Part shown: in pieces, positions 10,801 to 21,803 of the stretch
How the letters are laid out: each line of letters begins with the position of its first letter
How positions within the stretch are numbered: the stretch's first letter is position 1
Source: Lunularia cruciata
Lineage: Eukaryota > Streptophyta > Marchantiopsida > Lunulariales > Lunulariaceae
Length of the DNA stretch: 64,000 bases
Assembly (NCBI GenBank): GCA_948567375.1
Contig: OX419756.1
Location: 12,591,001 to 12,655,000 of the forward strand
Reading direction: 5' to 3'
Position numbers and translations under genes: made by a program
Notes under the pieces: model-generated
What the model saw: only the letters and a program-made list of their open reading frames with translations
Told to the model about the DNA's origin: nothing
The model's database searches: none

Positions 10801-11250
10801 AATGTTGGGGATCAAGTGTGGCTATCGACAACCAACCTCACATTAGTTGGATCTCGTAAGCTCAGACCTCGTTTTATTGGGCCTTTCTCGATTCTTCGTC
10901 GCATCGGCGCTGTGGCCTATCACCTTGAGCTACCACCACACATGAAGATCCATCCAGTGTTCCATGTCTCCCTATTACGCAGATATGCTCCCCGATCAGG
11001 CCAAGGTACTTCCACACAGGACATTCGACCTTGTCCAACAGTCATTGATGGCACAGAGGAATATGAAGTAGAGCGGATTCTCCAAAAGCGCATGCGTGGT
11101 ACTCGCCATCCGCAGGTGGAATATCTAGTACAATGGAAAGGTTACCCTCTCTATGAAGCAACCTGGGAACCCGCTGCCAATTTGGCACATGCACCGGTGT
11201 TGGTGCAAGCATTTGAGCAACAATTGCACAACGAGGATGTTGCGTCTTAA
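7828..11250 (+). pseudogene. pol: Chromovirus A Pol (PR-RT-RNase H-IN-chromodomain), one in-frame stop
   Basis: Open in frame -1 relative to gag and overlapping its end, so it was probably made by frameshifting. Order: aspartic protease ([11 protein letters not shown] at about 7945, usual DSG/DTG replaced by DLG; AILGMPW); RT ([49 protein letters not shown] at about 8970); RNase H (ATDASG, TEGEE, ETDHKPL); integrase with an H-H-C-C zinc domain (HDSAIATH...CLLC) and D-D-E core ([19 protein letters not shown]); chromodomain (YEVERI, VQWKGY, ATWEP with the aromatic cage residues) to the stop at 11250. The only lesion seen is TGA at 8851-8853, in a position where an Arg codon is expected (KTAF-stop-TRYGH). 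This suggests a recent insertion. Confidence 0.93.
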
Positions 11251-11263
11251 AAGGAGGGAGGTC
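11249..11263 (+). promoter_or_regulatory. Polypurine tract of chromovirus A
   Basis: AAAAGGAGGGAGG directly before the 3' LTR, overlapping the pol stop codon. It is the expected plus-strand primer. Confidence 0.9.
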
Positions 11264-12003
11264 TGTAATACCAAGGGTTAGCCATATGATCTAGATGTGA
11301 AATTTGGTTTGGTAACATCTAGAATGATGTTATACATGATGGTCAAAATAGATCAGATAGAAGTATCACCAAAAGAGTACTTCTACTAATAGGGCAGAAA
11401 CCGAAATAGACTTGAGAACCTTAGAACCAATAGCTAGACATATGATTTAAAGGTGAGAATTGGTTTGGTAACATCTGGAAGGATGTTACACATGATGGAC
11501 TAAACAGATCAGAAAGAGGTATCACCAAAAGGGGACTTCTACCAATAGAGTAGGAACCAAAATATGCCTGAAATCTTTGAAGGCAATTTTGGAGGCCTAA
11601 ACGGATGAATTAGGCCTCAAAAATGTGCAGATCCCCCCCCCCAACGGAGGAAAGGCTGGCCTTCCCTCCCCCCTGGTTTGTCTCATCAAGAGCTTTCCAA
11701 CGGTACCTTACTCATGTGATTCTGAGATTCCTGTAGGAAGATTCCCTAAAAGATTCCCTCCGGTCAAAGCTCGTTTGACCAACCAGATAGGACCTAGACC
11801 AGACAAGTTACCCATCCAAGTCAGTAATCCAAGGGTGGAGCTTGCTGACATGTCACCTATCTATGTCCCTAATCCTATGGTGGAGCTTCCTTGGAGGAGA
11901 TCCTCTTTGTCTATATAATAAAGAGAAGGTGCTCCCTTGGGGCATGAAATGTTTGAGTGTGCAATCTGTGTTTTCTCTCTTCTCTTGTCCTCGGAGTATT
12001 ACA
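11264..12003 (+). repeat. Chromovirus A 3' LTR, full length
   Basis: 740 bp, TGTAATAC...GTATTACA. It keeps the stretch missing from the 5' LTR, with a good TATA box TATATAATA at 11912-11920 and an AATAAAG just after it. It is therefore the reference for the family. Confidence 0.95.
11912..11920 (+). promoter_or_regulatory. TATA box of the A-family LTR
   Basis: TATATAATA about 84 bp before the LTR end. It is absent from the 5' LTR, which would drive the genomic RNA. Confidence 0.65.
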
Positions 12004-12433
12004 ATGAGATGATAGCTACATTTGAGCTTGCGGTTATCTCGAAGCTCCATGTAAATGCAAAGGAGATTATTTGAGCTCATGGAGGTAGTTGGGAGAGATT
12101 TTCTCTTCATCTAAAAGAGGATGCGGATAGGGTAACTAAGAAGTTATTCATGGAGTGGGTGAACAAGGCTAACAAGGGCTTGAGTGCAATAGAGCTATTT
12201 CAGGAGTTTGAGAGGCAATATTCACAATTGTCTCAAATGGAGAAACTCACGCTCAAGAGTGACAAGGTGGAGCTATTCCTTCAATCAGCAAATAGTGAGC
12301 TACAAAGGGAGTTGAAGGTCTTGCTCAAGGATGGATCTGAGGACAATGGACTAACATCTGATTGGAAGAAGGTCTCGGAAGCCGTGAGTATTCTTGCCAA
12401 GCGGGAATACCATAGGGGAAAGGTGGTAGTAAG
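12004..12433 (+). pseudogene. Element F gag, middle piece (capsid region)
   Basis: Starts with the ATGAG duplication of A. It encodes MIATFELAVISKLH...SWERFSLHLKEDADRVTKKLFMEWVNKANKGLSAIELFQEFERQYSQL...DKVELFLQSANSEL...KKVSEAVSILAKRE, a gag capsid-like region. One stop at about 12073. It is cut after KVVVRP by element E; the frame is restored exactly at 36461. Confidence 0.75.
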
Positions 12434-12438
12434 ACCAA
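12434..12438. repeat. Target site duplication of element E, left (ACCAA)
   Basis: ACCAA before the 5' LTR, matched by ACCAA at 36461-36465 after the 3' LTR. Joining the flanks restores F gag (VVVRP-KVVPPVV). Confidence 0.88.
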
Positions 12439-12822
12439 TGTGGTACCCACATTTTTTGTTTTTTTCAAAATGGAGAAGAAGAAGTGTATAGAGAAGTTGT
12501 ATTGCGCCTGTATGCCCAAAGAAGGTGAAGAAAAGAGTCTTCGGGATGAAATCCGAGGTAACGTGGCTTTGGGTCATAAGGCAAAGTACTGAAAATTGCC
12601 CTGTGAGCATACAACTCAAAGTAAGGAGTCTTTGTATTGGGGGTGCTCAACCCAAGGCAAGGACAATGTAACAACTTTCCTTTAGGGTGAGAAATTCAAG
12701 AAGGGACCGTCAAAAACCGGCGGTCATACACGTGAAGGACACTTGACAATGACAGGAGCATGCAAGAGGTGTGATTTCTTGATAGAAACTCAAATTGAAG
12801 AGAGACAAAGAAGGCGCGACTC

Positions 12823-12830
12823 TATAAAAA
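12823..12830 (+). promoter_or_regulatory. TATA box upstream of LTR ORF (copy C2)
   Basis: TATAAAAA exactly 27 bp before the ORF ATG at 12850. Same box and spacing in C4 (31141) and C3 (29022), and the box also occurs in the diverged C5 (60057-60064) and the fragment at 45903-45910. Confidence 0.5.
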
Positions 12831-12849
12831 TCAGGCTAAAGATGAAGCA

Positions 12850-14779
12850 ATGACAAGCAATTTTCCTTTGCCGTTAAGAAGTAGTCCTGCAAGAGATTGT
12901 GGGAAGGGAAGTAGAGTCGAAGACGCGTTGGTGTGTAGAGGAGAATTCAAGGAAGCTAATCTGGGAGTCAGTTGGAAGAATAGTCTCCAGCCTAGTGAGG
13001 AAGAAAGAAAGATGGGAGGAGGGAAGAAGAACTCCAAATTCATAGTGAGAAATCATGCAATTTGGAGGTCAGATGTGATTGCAAGAATTGAAGTCTTGAG
13101 CAAACTTTGGATCACATTCTTGGCGTGGAACTAGATTGTGAGCTTTCTAGGGTTCATGACTGAGATAATCAAGAGTAGATGTCTCGATGGCCCCAAGGAA
13201 GAGGGGAAGAGAGGTAATCCGGCTCATTGGACAGAGTCGGATTGGAGATTAGTACTCGGAAGAGAAGCAAGCACAGAGCTAGGTGCCATGTTCTTGGAGA
13301 AGGGAGAGGTAGTGAAAGAAACCTAGGAGGTGAGAGATGCTTTCTCTTCAAAGTGCACAAAGAATGGATACAAAGTAGAGAGTTTCAAGGATCCTATCAA
13401 GCAAGGGATTGTGAGTGCTCTAATGGTGATCTTGAAGTCGGAGAGAACGACTTATAATGAAGCATCCAGCAGTGTTCTTCCATAAGATGTTTGCAGGAGA
13501 GCCGATTAACTGGATGAAGTGCTTTCATGGGTGAACACGACAAATGGTGTGGAATTTGTAGGATTAATTGCCTCCGCATTACATTGTGCCATTTGCAGTG
13601 CATTTTTATTTGGGGCTGAACTTGCTCAAAGCGGCAAAGCGCAACAAAAAGGTGTTGCATTTCCACTCCGACTTAAGAAAGGAGGTCGACACAGAGGTAC
13701 AATAGTACATTCTTCAGATCAGGAGCAGCAATGAGTACTACGTACAGATGGAGAAGAGTGTGCAGGGAGACGTGTGTACTCCAAAGTCAAAGAAGAGGAG
13801 TTGACAAGGAGAAGGAGAAGATGTCAAGAAAACAAGACCTTGGAAGACCAAAAGGGTAAACCCGAGGAAAGGTATGGTGGTAATCACATCTTTGGAGGAA
13901 GAATTGGAAGGCAAAGCCGAGTGCAAGTCCGAAGACTCAAAAAGAGAAGAAGAACCCGAGCTCACACCGCAGAGTGGAGACAGAAGTAGTGATAGCGACA
14001 ATGGAGGAGAGATGATATTGGTACCCGCAGAAGAAGAAGAAGCCAAGATGGAGATAGAGAAGGAAGGTAACGTAAAGTTAGAAGATGAAGTGCCAGAGCA
14101 GGAAGAGAGAAAAGTTACCATTCAAAGAGGAGTTTGCTCTAGGCAAAAAGCAAAGTGTGAAGTGGGTCCAAGCAAGGTAAAAGCCAAGTTTGAAGCAGAA
14201 TTGGCAATGTACCAAGAACATTGGCTTGCAGATCGAGAACGGAAGAGGAAAATGAGATTGTAGCCATTGAAGGAGATCGTAATCAGGATGAATGTGATGC
14301 TGAGTATAGAGGCCAATGTTCGTATTGAAGAGACAAGGCTGCACGAGTTGAAGTTGTTGGTGTAGGAGAGGAGGAGGAGACATGCAGAGGATACAAACTT
14401 GAGTCCTTTGTTGATTAGTCTAAGAACTTGTCTAGATAGGAAGATATTGGAAGTAGAAGACAATATCACAATTAAATTAGACTTGGTGAAATTGGAGATT
14501 GATAAACTTCGAAAGGATGTTAGAGCAAAACCCAAAGTAGATGAAGTAGGAGTGCAGATGTCTTTGGAGTTACCATTGGAGATATTAAAGAAGAGTGGGT
14601 CGGGAGATAAGGAGTTAGAAAGATTACTCACTAGTGGAATTTCAAATCAGGAAAGAGAACTGTTAGATTTGGTAGAGGAATTAGGAGTTGTGAAAACCGA
14701 GGAAAGAGTAGTAGGATGTAAAGTTACTTTGGGTTTGGGTTTGAAAGCCAAGGAAGAAGTAGACATTGGATCGGATTAG
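12850..14779 (+). pseudogene. LTR-resident ORF, copy C2, internally deleted
   Basis: Starts MTSNFPLPLRSSPARD, then the conserved N-terminal domain (VRNHAIWR, VLSKLWITFLAWN, GREASTELGAMFL), then the acidic linker and the coiled-coil tail ending at a stop at 14779. Many stops and frameshifts; the region coding for the first half of the coiled coil is deleted. Function unknown: there are no catalytic motifs, and the overall plan (globular domain, acidic linker, long coiled coil) suggests a scaffold or interaction protein. Confidence 0.65.
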
Positions 14780-14897
14780 TATCGGTTTTGAGATAAGAAG
14801 AGGTAGATATGAAGAGGTGCATTGTCATTTTGGATCTACAGGTTTGTAGAGTTGTAAGGAAGAGGTACATTAGGCAAATAATTGTCGTTTGCCTCAC

Positions 14898-14905
14898 TAT
14901 TTAAG
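14898..14905 (+). promoter_or_regulatory. TATA-like box TATTTAAG (copy C2)
   Basis: Conserved box about 670 bp before the LTR end, downstream of the LTR ORF, in the same context as in copies C1, C3, C4, C5, D1 and D2. Confidence 0.4.
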
Positions 14906-15573
14906 AGTGGCATTCACAATCTTATGTTGTTCAGTGCTCATAATTTTTGAGAATAGATAAAGCAAAGTCTGTGAAGCAATGCTCGTCACTTGAGCTTGAT
15001 TCCAAGTATCAACTTTGTGTTTGTGTTTGTGAGTGTTGGGAGAATTTTGAAGTGCAAGTAAGTGGGCTTGTTAGATGTTGGATTCCATAGCCTTGATCTT
15101 TACTATGTGTGTTTGATCCTGAGTGAAGTGCAATTGGAGCAATGCCTTGACAGATATGAGAGGAATTGTAGTGTTGGTAGTATTATGCATTTGTGAGTGC
15201 AGCGCAAAGTTGACGTGAAGCAATTTTGATTGAGGAAGTTGTGCCTTCAGTGGAGGGGTGGAACACAATTCTGAGGTGAAGTCATTTTGCAGGGAAGTGC
15301 AATTTTTGGGAGAGCTTGAATCATCACAATCAAGATTGTTTGGAAAGAGTTGAAGGTGTTGTGATTAAGGAGTGTTATTTTGTGACAAGACTGTGAGTCA
15401 ATGCTTGTTATTCTCTTCTGGGTGTGGTTTCTACCTGAGAGACTAAAGATGCAACCAAGAAGAAATGAAATTGTTACTTTGCTTCATATTTGACCAATTC
15501 TGAATTGTATCTCTATGGGAACGAACTTTACTTACCCAATTACCGCAAAAGTGATATCTATTGGGTTGTCATA

Positions 15574-15912
15574 ACCAGAAGTAGTACCACCGGTGGTTGC
15601 AAGGGCTCCAAGACAGCCCGTGATACCTATTGCCATAGCACTGGCTGTCATTAATCCAGTTGTCACCACTCCATTATAGAAAACTACCATCGACAATTTG
15701 GTGAAAGGGATGCAAGATTTGCAAATCAAATTGGCAAGGTTAGAGGAGAAAGGTAGCGGTTCCAACACCAGGACGGGGACAAAGCAAGACTATGTACAAA
15801 GGTGTATTTGGTGTGATGGTACTGAACACACCAAGAAGGAGTGTGGTGATTTTGCTGATACTATTCAGCAAGGGGTGGTTTTCTGGAAGGATGGGAAGAT
15901 TGCATTGAAAGA
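15574..15912 (+). pseudogene. Displaced duplicate of F gag next to E 5' LTR
   Basis: About 92% identical to 36461-36804, which is F gag immediately after the E 3' LTR. Here it follows the E 5' LTR, where the primer binding site should be. It encodes KLARLEEKGSGS and a zinc knuckle CIWCDGTEHTKKEC (CX2CX4HX4C; the copy at 36461 has Y in place of H). Similarity stops at AAAGACACG, after which E gag begins. This is best explained by unequal recombination between a solo-LTR allele and a full-element allele at the same F site. Confidence 0.75.
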
Positions 15913-17980
15913 CACGCCTAAAGATCCAAGCTACTTTTGACGAAACCGAACGAGAGGCATTGGAATTTCAACTCCTTCACAAAGTGCAAGAAGCCCTGGG
16001 AGAACTTGACCAAAAGAAACACAAAGGTGGTTGGCAAAGCTACTTTGCATCCCCCTCTTCCAACAAGAAGAAAAACTCGAGCGGCCAGACATATGCATTA
16101 CGGCCTAGTTCACCGACTTCCTCTAGAGCTGTAAAGGAAATCGCATCTTTAAAGAACTTTGTTCAAGAAAAGACAGCACATACACTAATGGAAGAAGAGT
16201 GTCAACATCTTCTATGAACGATTCCTTAGTTGTCTTGAAGGAATTTTGAAGAACACATCAAAGGTGTTGAGCCTGATTCTTCCAAATGGGTTGAAGTCAA
16301 CACCCTTAGAGAAGAAATTGTAATAGAAGACTCTACCTTGAATTTGACAAATTGGAACCCTTGGGCTATCAACATGGTGTCAATTCTAGCCAGCTCCTTG
16401 GTTCCATTGAGTTCAAACTTACCCCAGCCGATCCCATCAAATCAAACAATGACTTCATGCCTGTCACCCAACATGCCTATCAAAAGTACAAGAGGACAGA
16501 ACAAGACAAAGACCCTGATGAAATCACCAAAGAATTCAAAGTCATCTCCTTTGCTTACAAGGAGCATGACTTGGCGGATCAACTGCAAATTTTCCCAAGT
16601 TTGCTCCAAAAGAAACCTCGGAGCCAGTACACCCATGTAACCCAAAAAGGGTTCGTACTGGCGGACTGGGTGGACTTGCAAAACAATTTCTTGGAACGAT
16701 TCTGGGAAGTTGATTATGACACAAGTGTCTTTGCGGCAGTCGACGATTTAGACCGAGGCAAGAAGGAGAAGTTGAGAGACTACTCTGAGCGGTTCATGGC
16801 ACTTTTGAACCGAGTCCTAAAGCAATTGGGTGTGGTGGGTTACTCCGATGCCCAAGCCATTACTTGGTTCCTGGGAGGACTTTCACCAGAGATTAGGATC
16901 TTTGCAAGGGAGAGGAATGTAACTTCCCTTGATAAGGTACTCAAACATGCTACCCGCTACAAGGCGGCTCACTCTCACTCTGCTTGCAATCAAAGAAACT
17001 GGGAGAAGAAAGGCAAGAAGCCCAGAAGGAGAGCTTCTTGCAGTACATCCCCTTCTTTGGAGGAATCCTCCACGTCTTCAAGCTCTTCTTTGGAATCTGA
17101 AGAAGAATCAAAGTCAAGACGAGTGCAAAGACATGGGGGTAAGAAACCAGTGACTTCCTCAGCAAAAAGTGTACATAAGGCGGATACTAAGCTGGACGCC
17201 CTCATCAAGGAGTTTTCTGATTTCAAAGATCCAGATGATTGGGGCTAAGGACAGAAGGAAGGCCTAGCATTTGGCAGATCCAATGTCTGGTGCATCGTAT
17301 GTGGCAAGTCAGGCCATGCAAACACAAAATGCAATACTCGTAATGCATTCTCGGTGCAGCAGATTGATTGGGTTTTGGGATGGAACCAGGAAGAGGAAGA
17401 AGAGGCGGTGTACCAAACCCAAGAGGTACAGCCTCAGGCAAGCACATCGTATCAAGGTCTGAGGTACGGGCCAAGGGAGTATAACCCCAACACTCCTCCA
17501 GGAAGACCATCGATGAGCAACCAAAATTGACCTCAGAATGTTGCACCTAGGGCATGTTACAATTGTGGCTCGATGGGACATTGGTCTCCAAATTGTCTGA
17601 AGCCAAGAAGGCAAATTGGGTAGGTCTTCCTATGCGGAAATTGTAAAGGATCGGGTCATACGGGCAACCAATGCCCTCACCCACCAAACCCAAAGCCGCT
17701 TGTTAAATATGTACAGACCTCCATTGAGCATGCAGCACTTCAAGCAAAGGGTGATACTAATGTAAACTGTATAACACTTGAGGAGGAGAGACCTCAAGAA
17801 GGGAGTCCGACCTTGGAAGGAGAATGGCTGGACCTTGAAATTTTGAAGGTTGAGACACGTGCAAGTAAGAAGGAGCGTGACCCCAAAGAGCTGAGTATGA
17901 CTTCGTTGTCTTCTAGAAAGGCAAAGAGACTGCGCCCAAAGGCAATTCTTTTTGCCAAGGAGGAAAAGATCCTAGCTTAA
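15913..17980 (+). pseudogene. gag: Element E Gag with three zinc knuckles
   Basis: N-terminal part (15913-16340) carries stops. The central open part, 16352-17248, has the capsid-like region (VDLQNNFLERFWEVDYD, KEKLRDYSERFMALLNRVL, AITWFLGGLSPEIRIFA) and a serine/arginine-rich linker. Downstream, in shifted frames, are three CCHC knuckles: CIVCGKSGHANTKC (17291-17332), CYNCGSMGHWSPNC (about 17555-17596) and CGNCKGSGHTGNQC (about 17632-17673). Gag packages RNA in the particle. The 5' start is lost with the rearrangement at 15912. Several stops and frameshifts mean no product. Confidence 0.8.
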
Positions 17981-18030
17981 GCCAAAGCTACAGCCTTGCA
18001 GAAAGAACTTAAGGAAGCAATACTCAGATC

Positions 18031-19058
18031 TTGGGAAATGAGTTTGGAGGAGGAGACGAACACAAAGCCTCCAGTTTTTTGGTGGACATCCGAGCCGAAG
18101 TTAAGAGTCTGATCCAAGCCAAGGTGGGCAAACCCGAGGAACCTTGGTTCAAGACAACTAGCAATCTCGTTACCATTTTGAAGCATCTCAAAGTCAAAAT
18201 TGAACATGGCAAGACTTCAAACTCAAAGCCAAAGGAAAAGATGGTCAAATTAGGAGGAGTACCCCAATACAACATTGTAGCGGATTTGGCAACCACAAAT
18301 GCCAATGTCACATTTAAGCAATTGTGGGAAGACAACAAGCTGTACAAGAAGAAGATGAATTTGGCCCTCAAGAAAGTAAGGTCGATGTCAAAGAAAGACC
18401 TGCCGCTATCTATCATATTGAGCAAGAAGATCTAGGATCTCTTGAGGTCAATGCAAAGATTGAAAGGTGCATGATCACATCGATACCCATTGATTTGGGT
18501 TCTGGTGTGAATGTCATGACCAAAGATACTACAAATCGACTGGGGTATCATACGTTTGAGCCAACACCCTGAGTCTTGAAATTTGCAAACTAAACCAGAA
18601 GACGGCCTTTGGGCATGCTGTCAAACATTACCACAATCATTGGAGGAGTGCCCTTCAAGTTGAACTACATTGTGTTGCAACCAGTGACCAAGATTGGTTA
18701 CCCTCTATTGATTGGAAGACCCTTGATGTATAGTGCCCCAGTTGTGGTGGATTGGCACCAGCAAAAGTTACGGTTCAAGGACATTTTGTCCGAAGACCTG
18801 AAGCTGGTGATTGTGAGTTGGACAAAGGTTCCCCATCTTGGGGAAATTAGTTTGTCAAAAGATGAGGACAAATCCAAAGACTCATTGCCTTTGTCCTCAG
18901 ACAAATCTGAAGACGAAGTCCAAGTCAATTACTTGGAATGCTATGAGGTGGATGTCAAAGACAAAGATCCATATGACCTCGCCTTGGGTGAACCTAACTT
19001 GGAGGAAGGGGGGTTTGATGCCAGCTCGCCTCAAGTTAAGCTGAGTAAGCCATGTTGA
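18031..19058 (+). pseudogene. Element E Gag-Pol linker and aspartic protease
   Basis: 18031-18435 encodes the linker (PQYNIVADLATTNANVTFKQL), which matches the equivalent YNVLEDVGSHKANITVGQL of family B, as in Tat/Athila elements. The protease follows: IPIDLGSGVNVMTK (catalytic triad written DLG rather than DSG/DTG) at about 18487-18530, then YPLLIGRPLMYSAPVVVDW. An acidic spacer (to about 19050) leads to RT. Broken by several frameshifts. Confidence 0.75.
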
Positions 19059-20560
19059 AGGAGTCATCAACCTTGATGACTGTCAAGATGTTGTTTTGAC
19101 GGAAGGGAAAATTTTAAAATTTTTGAAGATAGTCACTTTGGAGGAGTTGGCAGGATACACTGCCCTATTTATAGAATTCCAGGATGTATTTGCCTGGTCT
19201 ATTGATCAAATGCCGGGTATTCCATGAAAATTTGGAGAACACGGGATTGATCTGGTTGAAGGTGCAGTTCCGGTTTGGTAGAGACAATACCGCTTGAACC
19301 CAAAGTACTCCCTTTTGGTGAAAGATGAAATTGACAAGTACTTTGGGGCCGGAATTATCTTCCCTGTCTTAAGTAGTGAAAGGGTCTCCCCCATTGTCAT
19401 TGTCCCAAAGAAGAAAATAGGGAAGATCCGAGTGTGCCAAGACTTCCGTAAGTTGAATGTAGTCACAAGGAAGGATCATCATCCCTTGCCTTTTACCGAC
19501 ACAATTCTAGACCAAGTAGCTGGTCATCCTTGTTATAGTTTTCTTGAAGGATTCTCAAAGTACAATCAAGTATCCATCCGAGAAGAGGACAAGGATAAAA
19601 TGACATTCACGACCGATTGGGGCACTTTTGCTTACAATCAAATGCCCTTTGGGTTATGTAATGCTCACGCTACTTTCCAGCAGATGATGAATTCAATCTT
19701 CAAGGATTTCCTGCACAAATTTGTGGAAGTGTTCATTGATGACTTTTGTGTGTTTGGGCAAAGAGATGTACATTTGGATTACCTTTGCTAACTTTTGAAA
19801 GGTGTCATTTTGTCGGATTGTCATTACACTCGGAGAAATGCTTCTTTGCAATGAAGGAGGGAATTCTTCTAGGGCATCGGGTGTCAAGCCGAGGTATTGA
19901 AGTCTATGTCAAGAAGGTTAAAGTAATAGCAGCTTTGGAAACCCTAAAGAACATCTGGGAGCTAAGAGCCTTCTTGGGACATGTTGGATAGTACAGACTA
20001 TGTGTCAAACTATGTGGTGCTTGCTGCACCCCTTACAAAGCTTCTAAAGAAATCCGAAGACTACCTATGGGAAGCAAATCAAGAAGAAGCTTTCCAGGCG
20101 TTGAAGAAGAAACTAGTTGAAGCACCAATTATAAGGGCCCCAAATTGGGACATCCCTTTTCATGTATATGTGGATACTTTGTCCATGGCCATCGGCGTTG
20201 TCTTAAGTCAAAAGGACGAGAAGAAGAAGGACTACTTTGCGTACTATGCCAGCCAACAACTTTTAGTTTCTAGAAAGAACTATTTGATGACTGAAAGAGA
20301 AGCACTTAGAATGGTGTATGCCTACAAGAAATTTCACCACTACCTATAGGGATATGAGTTTCTCTTCTATGGTGACCATTACGCATTGCAACATTTGGTC
20401 AAGAAGGCAGATTTTTCCAGGCAAATTGCAAGATGGATCTTGTTGTTACAAGAATTCACATATATTGTACAAGTAAGGAAGGGAGCTTTGCATTCGAATG
20501 TGGACTTCCTGTCCAGGTTAGAAACTCAAGACCAGGAGTGGGAAATTGACAATCGGTTCC
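19059..20560 (+). pseudogene. Element E reverse transcriptase and RNase H
   Basis: RT: VSPIVIVPKKKIGKIRVCQDFRKLN, HPLPFTDTILDQVAGH, TTDWGTFAYNQMPFGLCNAHATFQ, FIDDFCVFG (19734-19758), then LLGHRVSSRGIEV. RNase H region: HVYVDTLSMAIGVVL, MTEREALRMVYAYKKFHHYL, GDHYALQHL, with ARWILLLQEF and VDFLSRL at the end. Frameshifts near 19790 and 19990 and a stop at about 20347 break the frame. The sequence is typical of the Tat/Athila side of Ty3/gypsy. Confidence 0.88.
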
Positions 20561-21077
20561 CTGATGAAGAGTTATATCAATTAACAGCAATGCAAATTAC
20601 AAGGTATGTAGCAGAATATCATTATCTGCATTCTCTCCACTGTCTTGAAGGGCTGGACCCAGAGCAGAGGGCAGTCTTTCTCAGGAAAATGGGGCCATAT
20701 CAGCTTAAACACAATATTCTATTCAAGATGGGCAAAGATGAAGTACTTTGGTGATGCTTGGAGTCATACAAAGTCGGAGGCATAATTGAGTCTTTACACT
20801 CCAAAGCATCGGGAGGACACTATGCTCGGAAGAATACTGTAAAGAAGATTCTTTCCTTTGGGTATTGGTGGCCTACAATGTACAAAGACACGCATGCTCA
20901 TATCCAAAGCTGTGATGCTTGTCCAAGAATGGGGAAGTCGATGGCTACTTCTCAATGGCCTTTGAGACCAATTTTGCCATTGGCCCCATTTGAGAAATGT
21001 GGAATTGATTTTTTGGGTCGCATTCAACCAATGATCTGAGTCACAAGGAAGAGATACATTTTGGTTTGCACTTGACT
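20561..21077 (+). pseudogene. Element E integrase, N-terminal piece
   Basis: Zinc-binding region (SKASGGHYARKNTVKKIL...YWWPTMYKDTHAHIQSCDACPRMG) followed by PFEKCGIDFLG, which carries the first Asp of the D-D-E core. The B1 insertion at 21077 hits the next conserved segment (RYILV.T-DYAT); the rest is at 29920. Ends with the GACT target duplication (21074-21077). Confidence 0.85.
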
Positions 21078-21769
21078 TGTGAGCCGGCCTGTCTCTCACT
21101 CAAGATGAACCTTTGATGGCTATTATGGTAGCGCACCATGGACTAAGAAGGCAAGGAACCCCAACTCCATCATACTCCTCCAAGGCTAACACTACAAGAC
21201 TCAAGACATTGCTCACTAGAGAACTCAATGAGAGAGAGATGGTTGCAAATGAAAGGATGATGAGTACCTCCTCACCCCTTGTTTATATACTTGTGAAATA
21301 ATTACGTACCAAAGTTACTAATTACCGTAGTAACTCAAGTTACTAAACTAAAAGTCAAGTAAAGTCGAAAAGTAGAAAGGAATATCCATTCACATGGGCA
21401 TATTCCCCTAAGCATGTGGTCTTATCCTGACCCAACCACTAAGTCAAAGATTCCTTCACATGGGCTATCCTTGGACTAAAGAAGAATCCAAAAACAAAAA
21501 GGCTTGCGGGCCCAAGAGTTCTCAACTCTTTCCTCAAAGCCAAACATCTAGGAATAATACCAAGTTAACACACTAAATCCAAAATAGTGGTCCTCATCTT
21601 TTCTACTTCCTTTAAAGTAAGGTCCCCTCTATCTTAGCTATGACTAACTTTAGCTAACCATGACTAATATAGAACCATCCTTTATCTCTATATAAATAAT
21701 ATCTCTTAAGTACTTGTAATACCAAGCTAAATATCACAATACCACACACATGCACAAATGGGTGTTACA
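21078..21769 (-). repeat. Family B 3' LTR of B1
   Basis: 692 bp, sense strand minus, TGTAACACC...GGCTCACA. The adjacent interior sequence (sense ...CCGGGAGTAAA) is its polypurine tract. Confidence 0.93.
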
Positions 21770-21803
21770 TTTACTCCCGGACTAACTTTTCACTTTGTCC
21801 TCA

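Larger units (their letters stand above)
5536..12003 (+). mobile_element. Chromovirus A: near-intact Ty3/gypsy retrotransposon with chromodomain
   Basis: A complete 6.5-kb element: 5' LTR, tRNA-iMet primer binding site, two short leader ORFs, gag, pol (PR-RT-RH-IN-chromodomain), polypurine tract and 3' LTR, with a perfect 5-bp target duplication. The C-terminal chromodomain places it among plant chromoviruses. It is the best preserved element here: gag is open and pol has a single stop. The LTRs differ by few substitutions, but the 5' LTR has lost about 150 bp that include the TATA box. Confidence 0.95.
12439..15573 (+). repeat. Element E 5' LTR (copy C2), 3.1 kb
   Basis: Begins TGTGGTACCCAC, ends TTGTCATA (consensus TTGTCACA). 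It aligns with the 3' LTR over its length with about 10% differences, but lacks roughly 700 bp of the coiled-coil frame (joined near 14170: GPSKVK directly followed by AKFEAELAM). It contains TATAAAAA (12823-12830), the LTR ORF remnant and TATTTAAG (14898-14905). Confidence 0.9.

Noticed and set aside
12439-15573. Reading the E-type unit as an independent gene or a LARD-like element rather than an LTR
   Set aside because: A polypurine tract and E integrase directly precede it at 30756, copies flank the E interior on both sides, and a shared ACCAA duplication brackets the pair. LTR is the simplest reading.
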